In this document: positions 6,729 through 13,847 of the stretch, one piece after another
How positions within the stretch are numbered: position 1 is the first letter of the stretch
Layout of the letters: every line of letters begins with the position of its first letter
Source: an uncultured Eubacteriales bacterium
GTDB lineage: Bacteria; Bacillota; Clostridia; Oscillospirales; CAG-272
Reading direction: 5' to 3'
NCBI GenBank assembly: GCA_900545935.1
Contig: URAP01000039.1
Span: 1 to 14,772, forward strand
DNA length: 14,772 bases
Translations under genes and position numbers: made by a program
Notes under the pieces: generated by a model
What the model was told of the DNA's origin: nothing
Databases searched by the model: none
What the model saw: the letters and a program-made list of their open reading frames with translations, nothing else

Positions 6729-7349
6729 TTAAGAGCAAAATGCACGGAGAATTTCGAGTCCGACCTCGCCGCTCTTCTCGGGATGAAACTGACATCCCAT
6801 AACATTGCCTCTCGCCACGGCGGCGGTCACCTGTATTCCGTAGTCGGTCGACGCAATCGTATCCTCCGCGACACCGTGCGTGTCCTCGTCGGCAGCGTAA
6901 TAGGAGTGCACAAAATAGACGTGTGCACCGTCGCTCACCTCGCGCAGAAGCGGATGATCTCCGCGCTTCTCGAGCGCATTCCATCCCATATGCGGGATCT
7001 TATATCCGCTCGGAACAGCCCCGGCGAGCGGGACGATGCTGCCGGGCAGAAGCCCGAGCCCGGCATGCTCTCCGTACTCATAGCTGCGCTCGAACAGCAG
7101 CTGCATTCCGAGGCAGATGCCGAGCAGCGGCTTTCCGTCTCCGGCGAGCCGACACAGCACACGGTCAAGCCCTCCCGAGCGCAGCTTGTCTGCTGCATCG
7201 CCGAACGCCCCGACCCCCGGCAGGATTATTCTGTCCGCCGCCTCGAGAACGCCGCTGTCTCCGCTGACCGTCACGCTCTGACCGATCGCCCGCAACGAAC
7301 ACTCGAGCGAAAACAGATTGCCAACACCGTAATCGACTATCGCGACCAT
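6729..7349 (-). CDS. hisH: Imidazole glycerol phosphate synthase, glutamine amidotransferase subunit
   Basis: 206 residues from ATG 7349. HisH is the class I glutaminase that hydrolyses glutamine and passes ammonia to HisF. The triad is clear: nucleophile C79 in LLGICLGMQLLF, and H189 and E191 in CQFHPEKSG. The PGVGAFGDA segment (44-52) and KIPHMGWNAL (117-126) are typical of HisH rather than other amidotransferases. The frame is open upstream to 7499, but residues before MVAIVDYG are not family-like and overlap hisB in another frame. The chosen ATG overlaps the hisB stop by one base (TGATG), with GGGGGTG as ribosome binding site inside the end of hisB. This indicates coupled translation. Confidence 0.96.
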   Translation of the reverse strand: MVAIVDYGVGNLFSLECSLRAIGQSVTVSGDSGVLEAADRIILPGVGAFGDAADKLRSGGLDRVLCRLAGDGKPLLGICLGMQLLFERSYEYGEHAGLGLLPGSIVPLAGAVPSGYKIPHMGWNALEKRGDHPLLREVSDGAHVYFVHSYYAADEDTHGVAEDTIASTDYGIQVTAAVARGNVMGCQFHPEKSGEVGLEILRAFCS

Positions 7350-7936
7350 CACAGCACCCCCTTGGTCGACGGGATATCGCCGGCATATGCGGGGTCGAGG
7401 CTGACCGCCTGACGCAGGCTGCGCGCCGCCGATTTGAACGCGCCCTCTATAATGTGATGCGAATTGTGTCCCGCGAGCGAGCGAAGATGCAGAGCGCACT
7501 CCGCGCGACGGACGAAGCCGAGCCAGAATTCCTCACAAAGCTCTGTGTCGAAATCGCCCACGCGCTCGGTCGGAATGTCGAGCATATATACGAGCTGTGA
7601 GCGTCCGGATAGGTCGACCGCGCTGAGAATGAGCGCCTCGTCCATCGGCAGAATGGTATCTCCGTAGCGGTGTATTCCGCGTTTATCGCCGAGCGCCTCG
7701 GCAAATGCGCTGCCGAGAACTATCGCAATATCCTCAACGGTGTGATGATAATCGACATTTGTATCACCCTTGCAGCGCACGGAAAGATCAAAGCGTCCGT
7801 GCGAGGCAAACAGGGTCAGCATATGGTCGAGAAAGCCGCAGCCCGAATCAATATCGCTCTTTCCGCTGCCGTCGAGATTAAGGGTCAGCGAGATGTCGGT
7901 CTCAGCCGTTTTTCTGTCTATACATGCCACTCTCAT
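7349..7936 (-). CDS. hisB: Imidazoleglycerol-phosphate dehydratase (monofunctional)
   Basis: 195 residues, the size of the stand-alone dehydratase without the HAD phosphatase domain found in enterobacterial HisB. It converts imidazole glycerol phosphate to imidazole acetol phosphate as a manganese-dependent 24-mer. The two internal half-site signatures are visible: GFLDHML (34-40) with DYHHTVEDI (62-70), and AGHNSHHIIEGAFKS (155-169), all with their metal histidines; the protein ends in the usual PSTKGVL. Its ATG overlaps the hisC stop by four bases (ATGA) with GGAAG just upstream, and its stop overlaps the hisH start by one base. The missing phosphatase step is supplied by hisJ at the end of the operon. 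Confidence 0.97.
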   Translation of the reverse strand: MRVACIDRKTAETDISLTLNLDGSGKSDIDSGCGFLDHMLTLFASHGRFDLSVRCKGDTNVDYHHTVEDIAIVLGSAFAEALGDKRGIHRYGDTILPMDEALILSAVDLSGRSQLVYMLDIPTERVGDFDTELCEEFWLGFVRRAECALHLRSLAGHNSHHIIEGAFKSAARSLRQAVSLDPAYAGDIPSTKGVL

Positions 7937-9000
7937 AATTTTTCTTCCTTTATTATGTCGGCGATCGCGTCGAGCAGTGCGTCCATCTCCTGCTCGCTGC
8001 CGACCGTGATTCGGTTCCAGTTATCGAGCCTCGGCGCGCCGAAATGGCGAACGAGTATCCCTCGCTCCTTAAGCGCCGCATACAGCTCGGCGCCGCCGAC
8101 GGCAGAGCTTGATGCGAACAGAAAGTTCGCGCTCGACGGCAGCACGTTAAAGCCAAGCCTGCCGAGCGCCTCCGACACGCGCTCGCGTGTCGCGATAACG
8201 CGGCTGCGGCATACGTCGAAATATTCGCGGTCGGCAAGTGCTCCGACTCCCGCTGCCATGGTCATGCGATTGATATTATACGGATTGACCGAGTAGCGCA
8301 GCGTTTCGAGGTCACGTATCAGCTCGGGCGAGCCGATACCGAAGCCGAGACGCGCACCGGCAAGGCTGCGCGACTTGGAGAAGGTCTGAACGACGAGCAG
8401 ATTGTCATATCGCTTCGTCAGCGGCACGGCGCTCTGCGCGCCGAAATCCACATATGCCTCGTCTATCACTACGACGTTGTTCGGATTTTCCCGCACTATC
8501 GCCTCAATAGCATCGAGCCCGAGTGCGATACCGGTAGGCGCATTCGGATTTGCAATAAAGATCGTTCCGCCCGCTGCAAAATAGTCCTGCGGAGCTATCG
8601 AATAATCCTCGCGCAGCGGAACGATACGGAACGGAACTCCGCATTGCTCCGCAAAAACGGGATAAAAGCCGTAAGATATATCGGGAAATACCGCCGGGCA
8701 GCGATCATCGCAAAAGGCGGAAAATGCGAAATTCAGCACCTCGTCCGAGCCGTTGCCGAACACGACGGCATCCTCTCCTATGTCGAAATATTCCGCTGCA
8801 GCGGCTCTGAGCGAGCGGCACTGCGGATCGGAGTACAGCATGCAGCTGCCCGCCTCCTCGCGCGCGAGCCGAACAGCAACAGGCGACGGAGGATAGGGAG
8901 ATTCGTTTGTATTCAGCTTGATATACCGTCTGTCCTGCGGCTGCTCCCCCGGAGTATACGGGGTAAGCGCGGAATATTTATCCGAAAAAAATCTGCTCAT
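7933..9000 (-). CDS. hisC: Histidinol-phosphate aminotransferase
   Basis: 355 residues, normal for class I/II PLP-dependent HisC, which transfers an amino group from glutamate to imidazole acetol phosphate. Landmarks are LNTNESPYPPSP (29-40), FGNGSDEVL (81-89), NPNAPTG (151-157), DEAYVDF (180-186) and the PLP lysine K209 in QTFSKSRSLAGARLGF. The ATG at 9000 is preceded by an in-frame stop five codons upstream, so no longer start exists. The ribosome binding site is unusual: a good AAAGGA lies about 27 bases upstream, too far and within a small GAAAG/CTTTC hairpin, whereas GAGAG about nine bases upstream is the usable site. A 220-bp non-coding gap separates it from hisD, and it overlaps hisB by four bases. 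Confidence 0.96.
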   Translation of the reverse strand: MSRFFSDKYSALTPYTPGEQPQDRRYIKLNTNESPYPPSPVAVRLAREEAGSCMLYSDPQCRSLRAAAAEYFDIGEDAVVFGNGSDEVLNFAFSAFCDDRCPAVFPDISYGFYPVFAEQCGVPFRIVPLREDYSIAPQDYFAAGGTIFIANPNAPTGIALGLDAIEAIVRENPNNVVVIDEAYVDFGAQSAVPLTKRYDNLLVVQTFSKSRSLAGARLGFGIGSPELIRDLETLRYSVNPYNINRMTMAAGVGALADREYFDVCRSRVIATRERVSEALGRLGFNVLPSSANFLFASSSAVGGAELYAALKERGILVRHFGAPRLDNWNRITVGSEQEMDALLDAIADIIKEEKL

Positions 9001-9220
9001 TTTATACTGCTCTCACGTGGAAAGCGTCCTTTCTGTTGGGTAATGTCGGTGCTATGCAGCGGTCGATATAGAATCGCAATATCAACGCAGCATTAATATC
9101 GGTCGCCTACGATTCCGGCAGCACGGAACGATATAAATGCAAAAGCAATATCGGCATGTCTGGAGGCCTCACGGCAAGAATCAATCTCAAAGCATCGGCG
9201 ATAAGGTGACACCGACCGGC
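9001..9220 (-). other. Non-coding gap inside the his operon (hisD-hisC)
   Basis: This 220-bp spacer interrupts an otherwise tightly packed operon. It has no open frame above about 15 codons on the sense strand and no convincing -35/-10 pair. It holds several CGATAT/ATATCG half-palindromes (for example around 9067, 9098 and 9130) and a small GAAAG-N4-CTTTC hairpin near the hisC start. It may be a processing site, a decayed insertion or a removed gene. Confidence 0.4.
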
Positions 9221-10516
9221 TTATTCTTTATCCTTTTCCGCCTTGCATTCGCCGCGAACGAGCGCACTGCGGGCGTGAGCCGTCAGCCCCTCCTTGCACG
9301 CAAAATACGCGACCTTGTCCGCGACCCTTGCAAGCGCCGACTCGGTATAATAGGTAAACTGCGTCTTTTTAACAAAGTCGTCGACCGAGAGCGGGCTCGA
9401 GAATCTTGCACTTCCGCCGGTGGGCAGGGTGTGATTCGGTCCCGCAAAATAGTCTCCGAGAGCCTCGGGGCAGTTTCTGCCCATAAATACAGATCCGGCA
9501 TTCCGCAGCGCATCGAGCAGGTCGAAAGGATTATCAACACACAGCTCGAGGTGCTCGGGAGCTATCTCGTTCGCAATATCTATCGCCATATCTATCGACG
9601 GCGCGACGATTATCTTTCCGTTGTCGTCGATAGAGGCGCGCGCTATCTCGCAGCGCTCGAGCAGCGGAAGCTGACGCTCTATCTCGTCGCGCACCGACTC
9701 GGCAAGCTCGCGGGAGTCGGTAACAAGCACCGCGCTTGCCATACGGTCGTGCTCCGCCTGAGAGAGCAGGTCCGCCGCAACGCATACCGGGTTGCTTCCG
9801 CCGTCGGCGACGATGAGTATCTCGCTCGGTCCCGCTATCATATCTATCGAAACGGCACCGTAAACCTGCCGCTTTGCCTCAGCCACATATGCATTTCCCG
9901 GTCCGACTATCTTGTCTACACGCGGTATGGTTTGAGTTCCGTATGCCAGCGCGGCGATAGCCTGAGCGCCGCCGACCTTAAATATTCTGTCTACTCCGGC
10001 GACCGATGCTGCCGCGAGAATGACCGGTGGAATGCTGCCGTCACGACAGACGGGGGTAGTGATAACGACCTCGCGGCAGCCTGCGATCTTGGCAGGGATG
10101 GCATCCATAAGAACGGTGGACGGATATGCCGCCGTTCCGCCGGGAACATACAGTCCCGCACGCTCGATGGGCATGACCTTCTGCCCTATGACAACGCCCT
10201 CGCGCTCGCTTATAACAAAGCTGTTTCGCTTCTGACGCTCGTGAAACTCGCGGATATTGTCCGCCGCCTCACGCAGAATACGCAAAAACTCGGGCTCGAC
10301 CGATTCGAGCGCCGCATCTATCTCCTCCGCGCTGGCGGTCAGGTTGTCAAGTCCGGGACTGTCAAAGCGTCTGCCGTACTCGAGCAGCGCCTCATCTCCG
10401 CGCGCACGAACATCGGCGATAATATCGCGTACCGTAGCCTCGGCATTCGCGCACGGCTCGGTGCGCGCAAATATCTCGCTGCGCTCGACCTCACAGTATT
10501 CGAGTATTTTTATCAT
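9221..10516 (-). CDS. hisD: Histidinol dehydrogenase
   Basis: 431 residues, full length. HisD is a zinc-dependent NAD enzyme that oxidises histidinol to histidine in two steps, the end of the pathway. Conserved features are VPGGTAAYPSTV (124-135), the NAD-region VGPGNAYVAEAK (204-215), AGPSEILI (228-235), the zinc ligands Q253 and H256 in SQAEHD, the catalytic pair E321-H322 in APEHLEL, D355 in GDYFAGPNHTLPT and H414 in GLTAHARS. The ATG overlaps the hisZG stop by four bases (ATGA), with AGAGGA nine bases upstream. A 537-codon open frame on the opposite strand covers this gene, but it is only a consequence of codon bias. Confidence 0.97.
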   Translation of the reverse strand: MIKILEYCEVERSEIFARTEPCANAEATVRDIIADVRARGDEALLEYGRRFDSPGLDNLTASAEEIDAALESVEPEFLRILREAADNIREFHERQKRNSFVISEREGVVIGQKVMPIERAGLYVPGGTAAYPSTVLMDAIPAKIAGCREVVITTPVCRDGSIPPVILAAASVAGVDRIFKVGGAQAIAALAYGTQTIPRVDKIVGPGNAYVAEAKRQVYGAVSIDMIAGPSEILIVADGGSNPVCVAADLLSQAEHDRMASAVLVTDSRELAESVRDEIERQLPLLERCEIARASIDDNGKIIVAPSIDMAIDIANEIAPEHLELCVDNPFDLLDALRNAGSVFMGRNCPEALGDYFAGPNHTLPTGGSARFSSPLSVDDFVKKTQFTYYTESALARVADKVAYFACKEGLTAHARSALVRGECKAEKDKE

Positions 10517-12108
10517 TTTTCGTTCCTCTTTTCCCGTGTCATCTCGGACAGCTTTGCGATAATATCGTCTATCGCTTCTCTTCCGAACTTATATGCCGAT
10601 TTATTTGCTATCAGCCTTGCGCTGATGTCGAATATCTCCTGCTTTACCTCGAGATCGTTCTCGCGAAGCGTCGCTCCGGTCTCGACGATATCCACGATAA
10701 CGTCCGACAGTCCGAGCAGCGGCGCGATTTCTATCGAGCCGTTCAGGTGAATAATATCTATGTCGATGCCGCGCGAGAGATAGTAGCGCTTTGCAACCGA
10801 ATAAAATTTGGTTGCCACGCGCAGCGTTGTTCCGGGAGTATAGCTGAAATCACGGGGACCCGCGACAGCCATTCTGCATCTGCCCTCTCCGGTATCGAGC
10901 AGCTCGTAAACATCCGGCTCGTACTCGGCGAGGATGTCCTTACCGCAGACTCCGATATCAGCCGCGCCGCGCTCCACGTATATCGCAACGTCGGAGGGCT
11001 TGACCCAGAAATAGCGCACATGCTTTTCCGGATTCTCGAAGAACAGCTTGCGGTTCTGCTCGCAGATAGACGGGCACTCATAGCCCGCACGTGCAAACAT
11101 CGCATATATCTTCTCGCCGAGTCTGCCCTTAGGCAGCGCAATATTCAGATAATCGCCAGGCAGTCTGCCCTGCTCCTCCCCGCCGTCGCCTATCCGCTCG
11201 AGCATATCCGCATAAACGGCAAAGCCGACCGCACGCGAGCGGCGCTGCATTCTGTGCATCAGTCGGTCATACTGACCGCCGGAGAGCACCGCATCCGGAA
11301 TTCCGTGCACATAGCCCTTAAAAACTATTCCGCAATAGTAGCCCGGGTCGCACACGACCGAAAAATCAACATCAACGGCAGCGGAGAACTCGCTCTCCGC
11401 TATCGAATCGAGTGTCAGGATAAACGCGCCGAGCGACGCGCAGGAGGAATCCGCAAACAGACTGCGAAGCGTCGGCAGGGTTTCCGAGACCGTACCGTGA
11501 ACCTCCGCAAGAGCGCAGAGCAGCTCGGCGCTCTCGGAGGAAAAGCCGTACTCGGAGCACACGGAGCGCAGCGCGGAATAGTTGCGATCGCCGAGTGCGG
11601 AGAATACGCGCCCTCTCGCCTCCGCCGCATTCGTCTCGCCCGCCATCGCCTCCTCGATAACGTCGAGACTCGACAGCGCGAGCACCGAGCGGGCGGATAT
11701 CTGCGCAAGGCTCTGAGCAGCAAGCCGAATGACCTCAAGCAGCTCTGCCCTGCCTACCTTTCCGATACACTCAAGCCCCGCCTGGAGCATCTCCTTATAT
11801 GAGCCGGTGCCTCTCGACACACGGTAGACATTTTCGCGGTAAAAGACCTTTTGCACCTCATCGGGACGGTCGCCGAGATTCTTGACTATCGAGAGGGTTA
11901 CATCCGGCTTGAGCGCCATCAGCCGTCCGCTCGTATCTGTAAAGGTGATTACATTATCCGATATCAAAAAATCCTTGTTATCGGCATACAGATCGTACTC
12001 CTCAAACTTGCTCATCCGATAGGGAGCATATCCCGCATCGAGATACATCTGCTGCAAGCCGAGCACCGTTCGCTCGCTCTTCTGCATCAATTCGTCGTTA
12101 ATCTGCAT
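10513..12108 (-). CDS. hisZG: HisZ-HisG fusion: ATP phosphoribosyltransferase regulatory and catalytic subunits in one chain
   Basis: 531 residues in one uninterrupted frame. Residues 1-307 are HisZ, the catalytically dead histidyl-tRNA synthetase paralogue: FLISDNVITFTDTSGRLMAL (47-66), the motif-2 region VFYRENVYR (88-96) and the motif-3 region LSGGQYDRL...AVGFAVYADML (275-303). A polar linker (about 308-318) follows. Residues 319-531 are short-form HisG: YLNIALPKGRLGEKI (320-334), VERGAADIGVCGKDIL (378-393), and the PRPP loop in DIVETGATLRENDL (473-486). HisG joins ATP and PRPP to start histidine synthesis. Short-form HisG needs HisZ for activity and histidine feedback, normally as a separate protein in a hetero-octamer. 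Here the order HisZ-HisG is fixed in cis. AGGAGA lies eight bases upstream of the ATG. First gene of the operon. Confidence 0.95.
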   Translation of the reverse strand: MQINDELMQKSERTVLGLQQMYLDAGYAPYRMSKFEEYDLYADNKDFLISDNVITFTDTSGRLMALKPDVTLSIVKNLGDRPDEVQKVFYRENVYRVSRGTGSYKEMLQAGLECIGKVGRAELLEVIRLAAQSLAQISARSVLALSSLDVIEEAMAGETNAAEARGRVFSALGDRNYSALRSVCSEYGFSSESAELLCALAEVHGTVSETLPTLRSLFADSSCASLGAFILTLDSIAESEFSAAVDVDFSVVCDPGYYCGIVFKGYVHGIPDAVLSGGQYDRLMHRMQRRSRAVGFAVYADMLERIGDGGEEQGRLPGDYLNIALPKGRLGEKIYAMFARAGYECPSICEQNRKLFFENPEKHVRYFWVKPSDVAIYVERGAADIGVCGKDILAEYEPDVYELLDTGEGRCRMAVAGPRDFSYTPGTTLRVATKFYSVAKRYYLSRGIDIDIIHLNGSIEIAPLLGLSDVIVDIVETGATLRENDLEVKQEIFDISARLIANKSAYKFGREAIDDIIAKLSEMTREKRNEK

Positions 12109-12140
12109 CTTTCCGTCTCCTATTCTTTCTTTGCTCTGTC

Positions 12141-12169
12141 ATTTTATCACTTTAATTCGCTAAAGTCAA
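12141..12169 (-). promoter_or_regulatory. his operon promoter
   Basis: On the minus strand TTGACT (12169-12164), a 17-bp spacer and TAAAAT (12146-12141). Transcription would start near 12134, leaving a leader of about 25 nt that consists mostly of the ribosome binding site. An AT-rich, UP-element-like tract (12171-12201) lies just upstream of the -35 box. Confidence 0.85.
12149..12166. promoter_or_regulatory. Candidate his operator (inverted repeat in the promoter spacer)
   Basis: ACTTTA-ATTCGC-TAAAGT is a perfect inverted repeat with 6-bp arms and a 6-bp centre, lying between the -10 and -35 boxes and overlapping the -35 by three bases. A protein bound here would block RNA polymerase. A TrpR/YerC-family histidine repressor is a reasonable guess from Firmicutes his regulation, but I cannot confirm its motif from memory. 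Confidence 0.55.
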
Positions 12170-12442
12170 TAGAAAAAACACATTTTATTTTTTAAAAAAA
12201 TATGTCATCGGCACACCGAAAATGCACCGCAGGCATCCTGCGGAACATAGCGTCCTCTGCCGACAAAGCTCGCGCCGCTTTTCTCTGTCAGCATAGCACG
12301 GCTTGAGCAAGGTCGTATATAGACATCTGCCGCTTCGGCATACACGCACGCGCAATAGCATATATAATATCGAATCGGGTCAGTGCGACAGCGGCACTGC
12401 GTACCGTACAACATACTATATAATAAAAGGAAGGAAATCTGT
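12170..12442. other. Divergent intergenic region between the his operon and ddh
   Basis: No gene. It holds a perfect short hairpin CCGCAGG-CAT-CCTGCGG (12227-12243), a small TGCCG-CTT-CGGCA hairpin near 12329-12341, and the inverted repeat CAGTGC-N7-GCACTG (about 12380-12398). A TATAAT at 12363-12368 without a good -35 box is the best ddh promoter candidate; a second TATAAT at 12419-12424 is too close to the ribosome binding site to serve. If the first is used, the CAGTGC stem would lie in the ddh leader. Confidence 0.4.
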
Positions 12443-13396
12443 ATGATAAGAATCGGTATCTACGGCTACGGCAATCTCGGACGCGGCGTTGAAGAGGCGG
12501 CGGCAAGAAGCGGCGATATACAGACCGCCGCGATATTCACCCGCCGCGATCCTGCGGGACTGTCCTCGCCGTTCGGCAGCATTATACTTCCCGCCGAGCA
12601 ATCGGTAGAGCTTGCGGAGCGCATTGACGTTATGATAGTGTGCACCGGCTCGGCGCAGGATACGCCCATCGTGTCGCCGATGCTCGCCCGCAAGCATTCG
12701 ATAGTGGACAGCTACGACTGTCACGGCAGGATATCGCGGCATATCGCCGCAGTGGATGCGGCGGCAAAAGCAGGCGGCACGCTTGCGCTTGTCGCGGCAG
12801 GATGGGATCCCGGAATCTTTTCGGTAATGCGCGCATTCGGCGAGGCGTTTATACCGCACGGCAAGGGCTTTACCTTTTGGGGGCGCGGGGTCAGCGCGGG
12901 ACATTCAGAGGCGGCACGTCATGTTGAGGGAGTTATCGACGCGCGCGAATATACTGTTCCTCTGCCGTTTGCAATCGACCGTGCCCGCAGCGGTGACGGC
13001 GGACTGAGCGAACGCGAAATGCATCGGCGCGAATGCTATGTTGTCGCCGAACCGAATGCCGACCGTGAACGAATAAGTGCCGAGATACGCGCGATTCCCG
13101 ACTATTACGAGCCGTATGACACAGAGGTAATTTTTATCACCGCCGAGCAGATGAAGCGAGCGCACTCGACAATGCCGCACGGCGGAAGAGTTATCCGACA
13201 CGGTGATGGCAGCACTGCGGAATATTCGCTGCGGCTCGACTCAAATCCGCACTTCACCGCCACCGTTCTGCTGTGCTATGCACGCGCTGTCGCACGCCTG
13301 CATGAGCTCGGGGAATGCGGATGCCGAACCGTGCTCGACATCCCGCCTGCCTTCCTGCTGCCGCAGGATAAAGGCCGCATAAGCGATCTGCTCTGA
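12443..13396 (+). CDS. ddh: meso-Diaminopimelate dehydrogenase
   Basis: 317 residues, close to the 320 of the Corynebacterium enzyme. Ddh makes meso-diaminopimelate in one NADPH-dependent reductive amination of tetrahydrodipicolinate, bypassing the acylase branches; the product feeds lysine and peptidoglycan. Visible landmarks are the NADP fold GYGNLGRG (8-15), DSYDCH (89-94, for 'DTYDNH'), AGWDPG (119-124), FWGRGVSAGHSEA (145-157, for 'FWGPGLSQGHSDA'), MPHGG (244-248) and LDSNPHFTA (265-273, for 'LDRNPDFTA'). The start at 12443 is supported by AAAGGAAGGAAA just upstream and by the Rossmann strand MIRIGIYGYG; an in-frame ATG at 12383 would add 20 unrelated residues spanning the leader. Divergent from the his operon and apparently a single-gene transcript. 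Confidence 0.95.
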   Translation: MIRIGIYGYGNLGRGVEEAAARSGDIQTAAIFTRRDPAGLSSPFGSIILPAEQSVELAERIDVMIVCTGSAQDTPIVSPMLARKHSIVDSYDCHGRISRHIAAVDAAAKAGGTLALVAAGWDPGIFSVMRAFGEAFIPHGKGFTFWGRGVSAGHSEAARHVEGVIDAREYTVPLPFAIDRARSGDGGLSEREMHRRECYVVAEPNADRERISAEIRAIPDYYEPYDTEVIFITAEQMKRAHSTMPHGGRVIRHGDGSTAEYSLRLDSNPHFTATVLLCYARAVARLHELGECGCRTVLDIPPAFLLPQDKGRISDLL

Positions 13397-13408
13397 CACT
13401 GTCGGTAA

Positions 13409-13507
13409 ATGCAGCATTGCGGCGGCGCGCCGTATCACCCTCTCCGCAAACAACCGAGTTCACGGTTGTTGATCTGCGCCGCGGAGCTGCGGTGCGCCGC
13501 TCTGCAT
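13409..13507. repeat. Large nested inverted repeat downstream of ddh
   Basis: Pairs from outside in: ATGCAG (13409-13414) with CTGCAT (13502-13507); GCGGCGCGCC (13422-13431) with GGTGCGCCGC (13491-13500), one G-U; TCCGC (13443-13447) with GCGGA (13481-13485); and a perfect 8-bp apex AACAACCG (13449-13456) with CGGTTGTT (13463-13470). It starts 13 bases after the ddh stop. It has no U-tract, so it is not a standard intrinsic terminator; it may be a 3'-end structure, a protein-binding palindrome or a dispersed repeat. Confidence 0.55.
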
Positions 13508-13847
13508 AGCCACTATTTTGCAGTTTGTATTATCTATATTAAACATAAATAGAGAACGAAATTGTACAAAGTCACGAATATAATGACGAATATTTAAAAT
13601 TAGTTGACAAAAACGGTAAGCTGATGTATTCTATACATAGATATTAGCGTATTATTCCCATAATTGCAGTTCGTAAATCACAATCGTCTCGCCGTAATAT
13701 TTCCGTCCCGCCGAAAAAAACACATATAAAACCCGCGATCATGCCACCGAGGCATCGCCGCGGAAAAACACTCGAACGGAATGATTATGTTGAATATCTG
13801 AATTTACGCATTATAAAATCAGACGCCGAAACGAAAGGATACGTATA
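13508..13847 (+). promoter_or_regulatory. Upstream region of the dockerin-like gene with two candidate promoters
   Basis: Sharply more AT-rich than the rest of the window. Promoter 1: TTGACA (13604-13609), 17 bp, TATTCT (13627-13632), giving a leader of about 210 nt. Promoter 2: TTGAAT (13790-13795), 16 bp, TATAAA (13812-13817), giving a leader of about 24 nt. Two direct copies of ACGAATAT (13574-13581 and 13586-13593) precede promoter 1. The long leader would contain the hairpin CCGCG-ATC-ATGCC-ACCGA-GGCAT-CGC-CGCGG (13733-13763). AAAGGA (13834-13839) is the ribosome binding site. Confidence 0.6.

Noticed and set aside
6375..7412. 345-codon plus-strand open frame across hisA, the spacer and hisH
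   Set aside because: Covers two real genes on the other strand and has low-complexity Arg-rich composition; not a gene.
9137..10750. 537-codon plus-strand open frame opposite hisD
   Set aside because: Its translation is rich in Arg and Ser/Tyr with no recognisable domain, and it lies opposite a clear HisD. It arises from the GC-biased third positions of the sense gene.
10747..11802. 351-codon plus-strand open frame opposite hisZG
   Set aside because: Antisense shadow of a strongly conserved gene, with no ribosome binding site and no domain.
12109..12140. T-box or histidine attenuator leader for the his operon
   Set aside because: The predicted leader is only about 25 nt, and no T-box sequence, His-rich leader peptide or antiterminator pair is present.
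12419..12424. TATAAT just upstream of ddh as its -10 box
   Set aside because: Transcription would start inside the ribosome binding site, leaving no usable leader.
13449..13470. Intrinsic terminator for ddh at the 8-bp AACAACCG hairpin
   Set aside because: The stem is perfect but is followed by GATCTGCGCC rather than a T-run; it is better seen as the tip of the larger palindrome.
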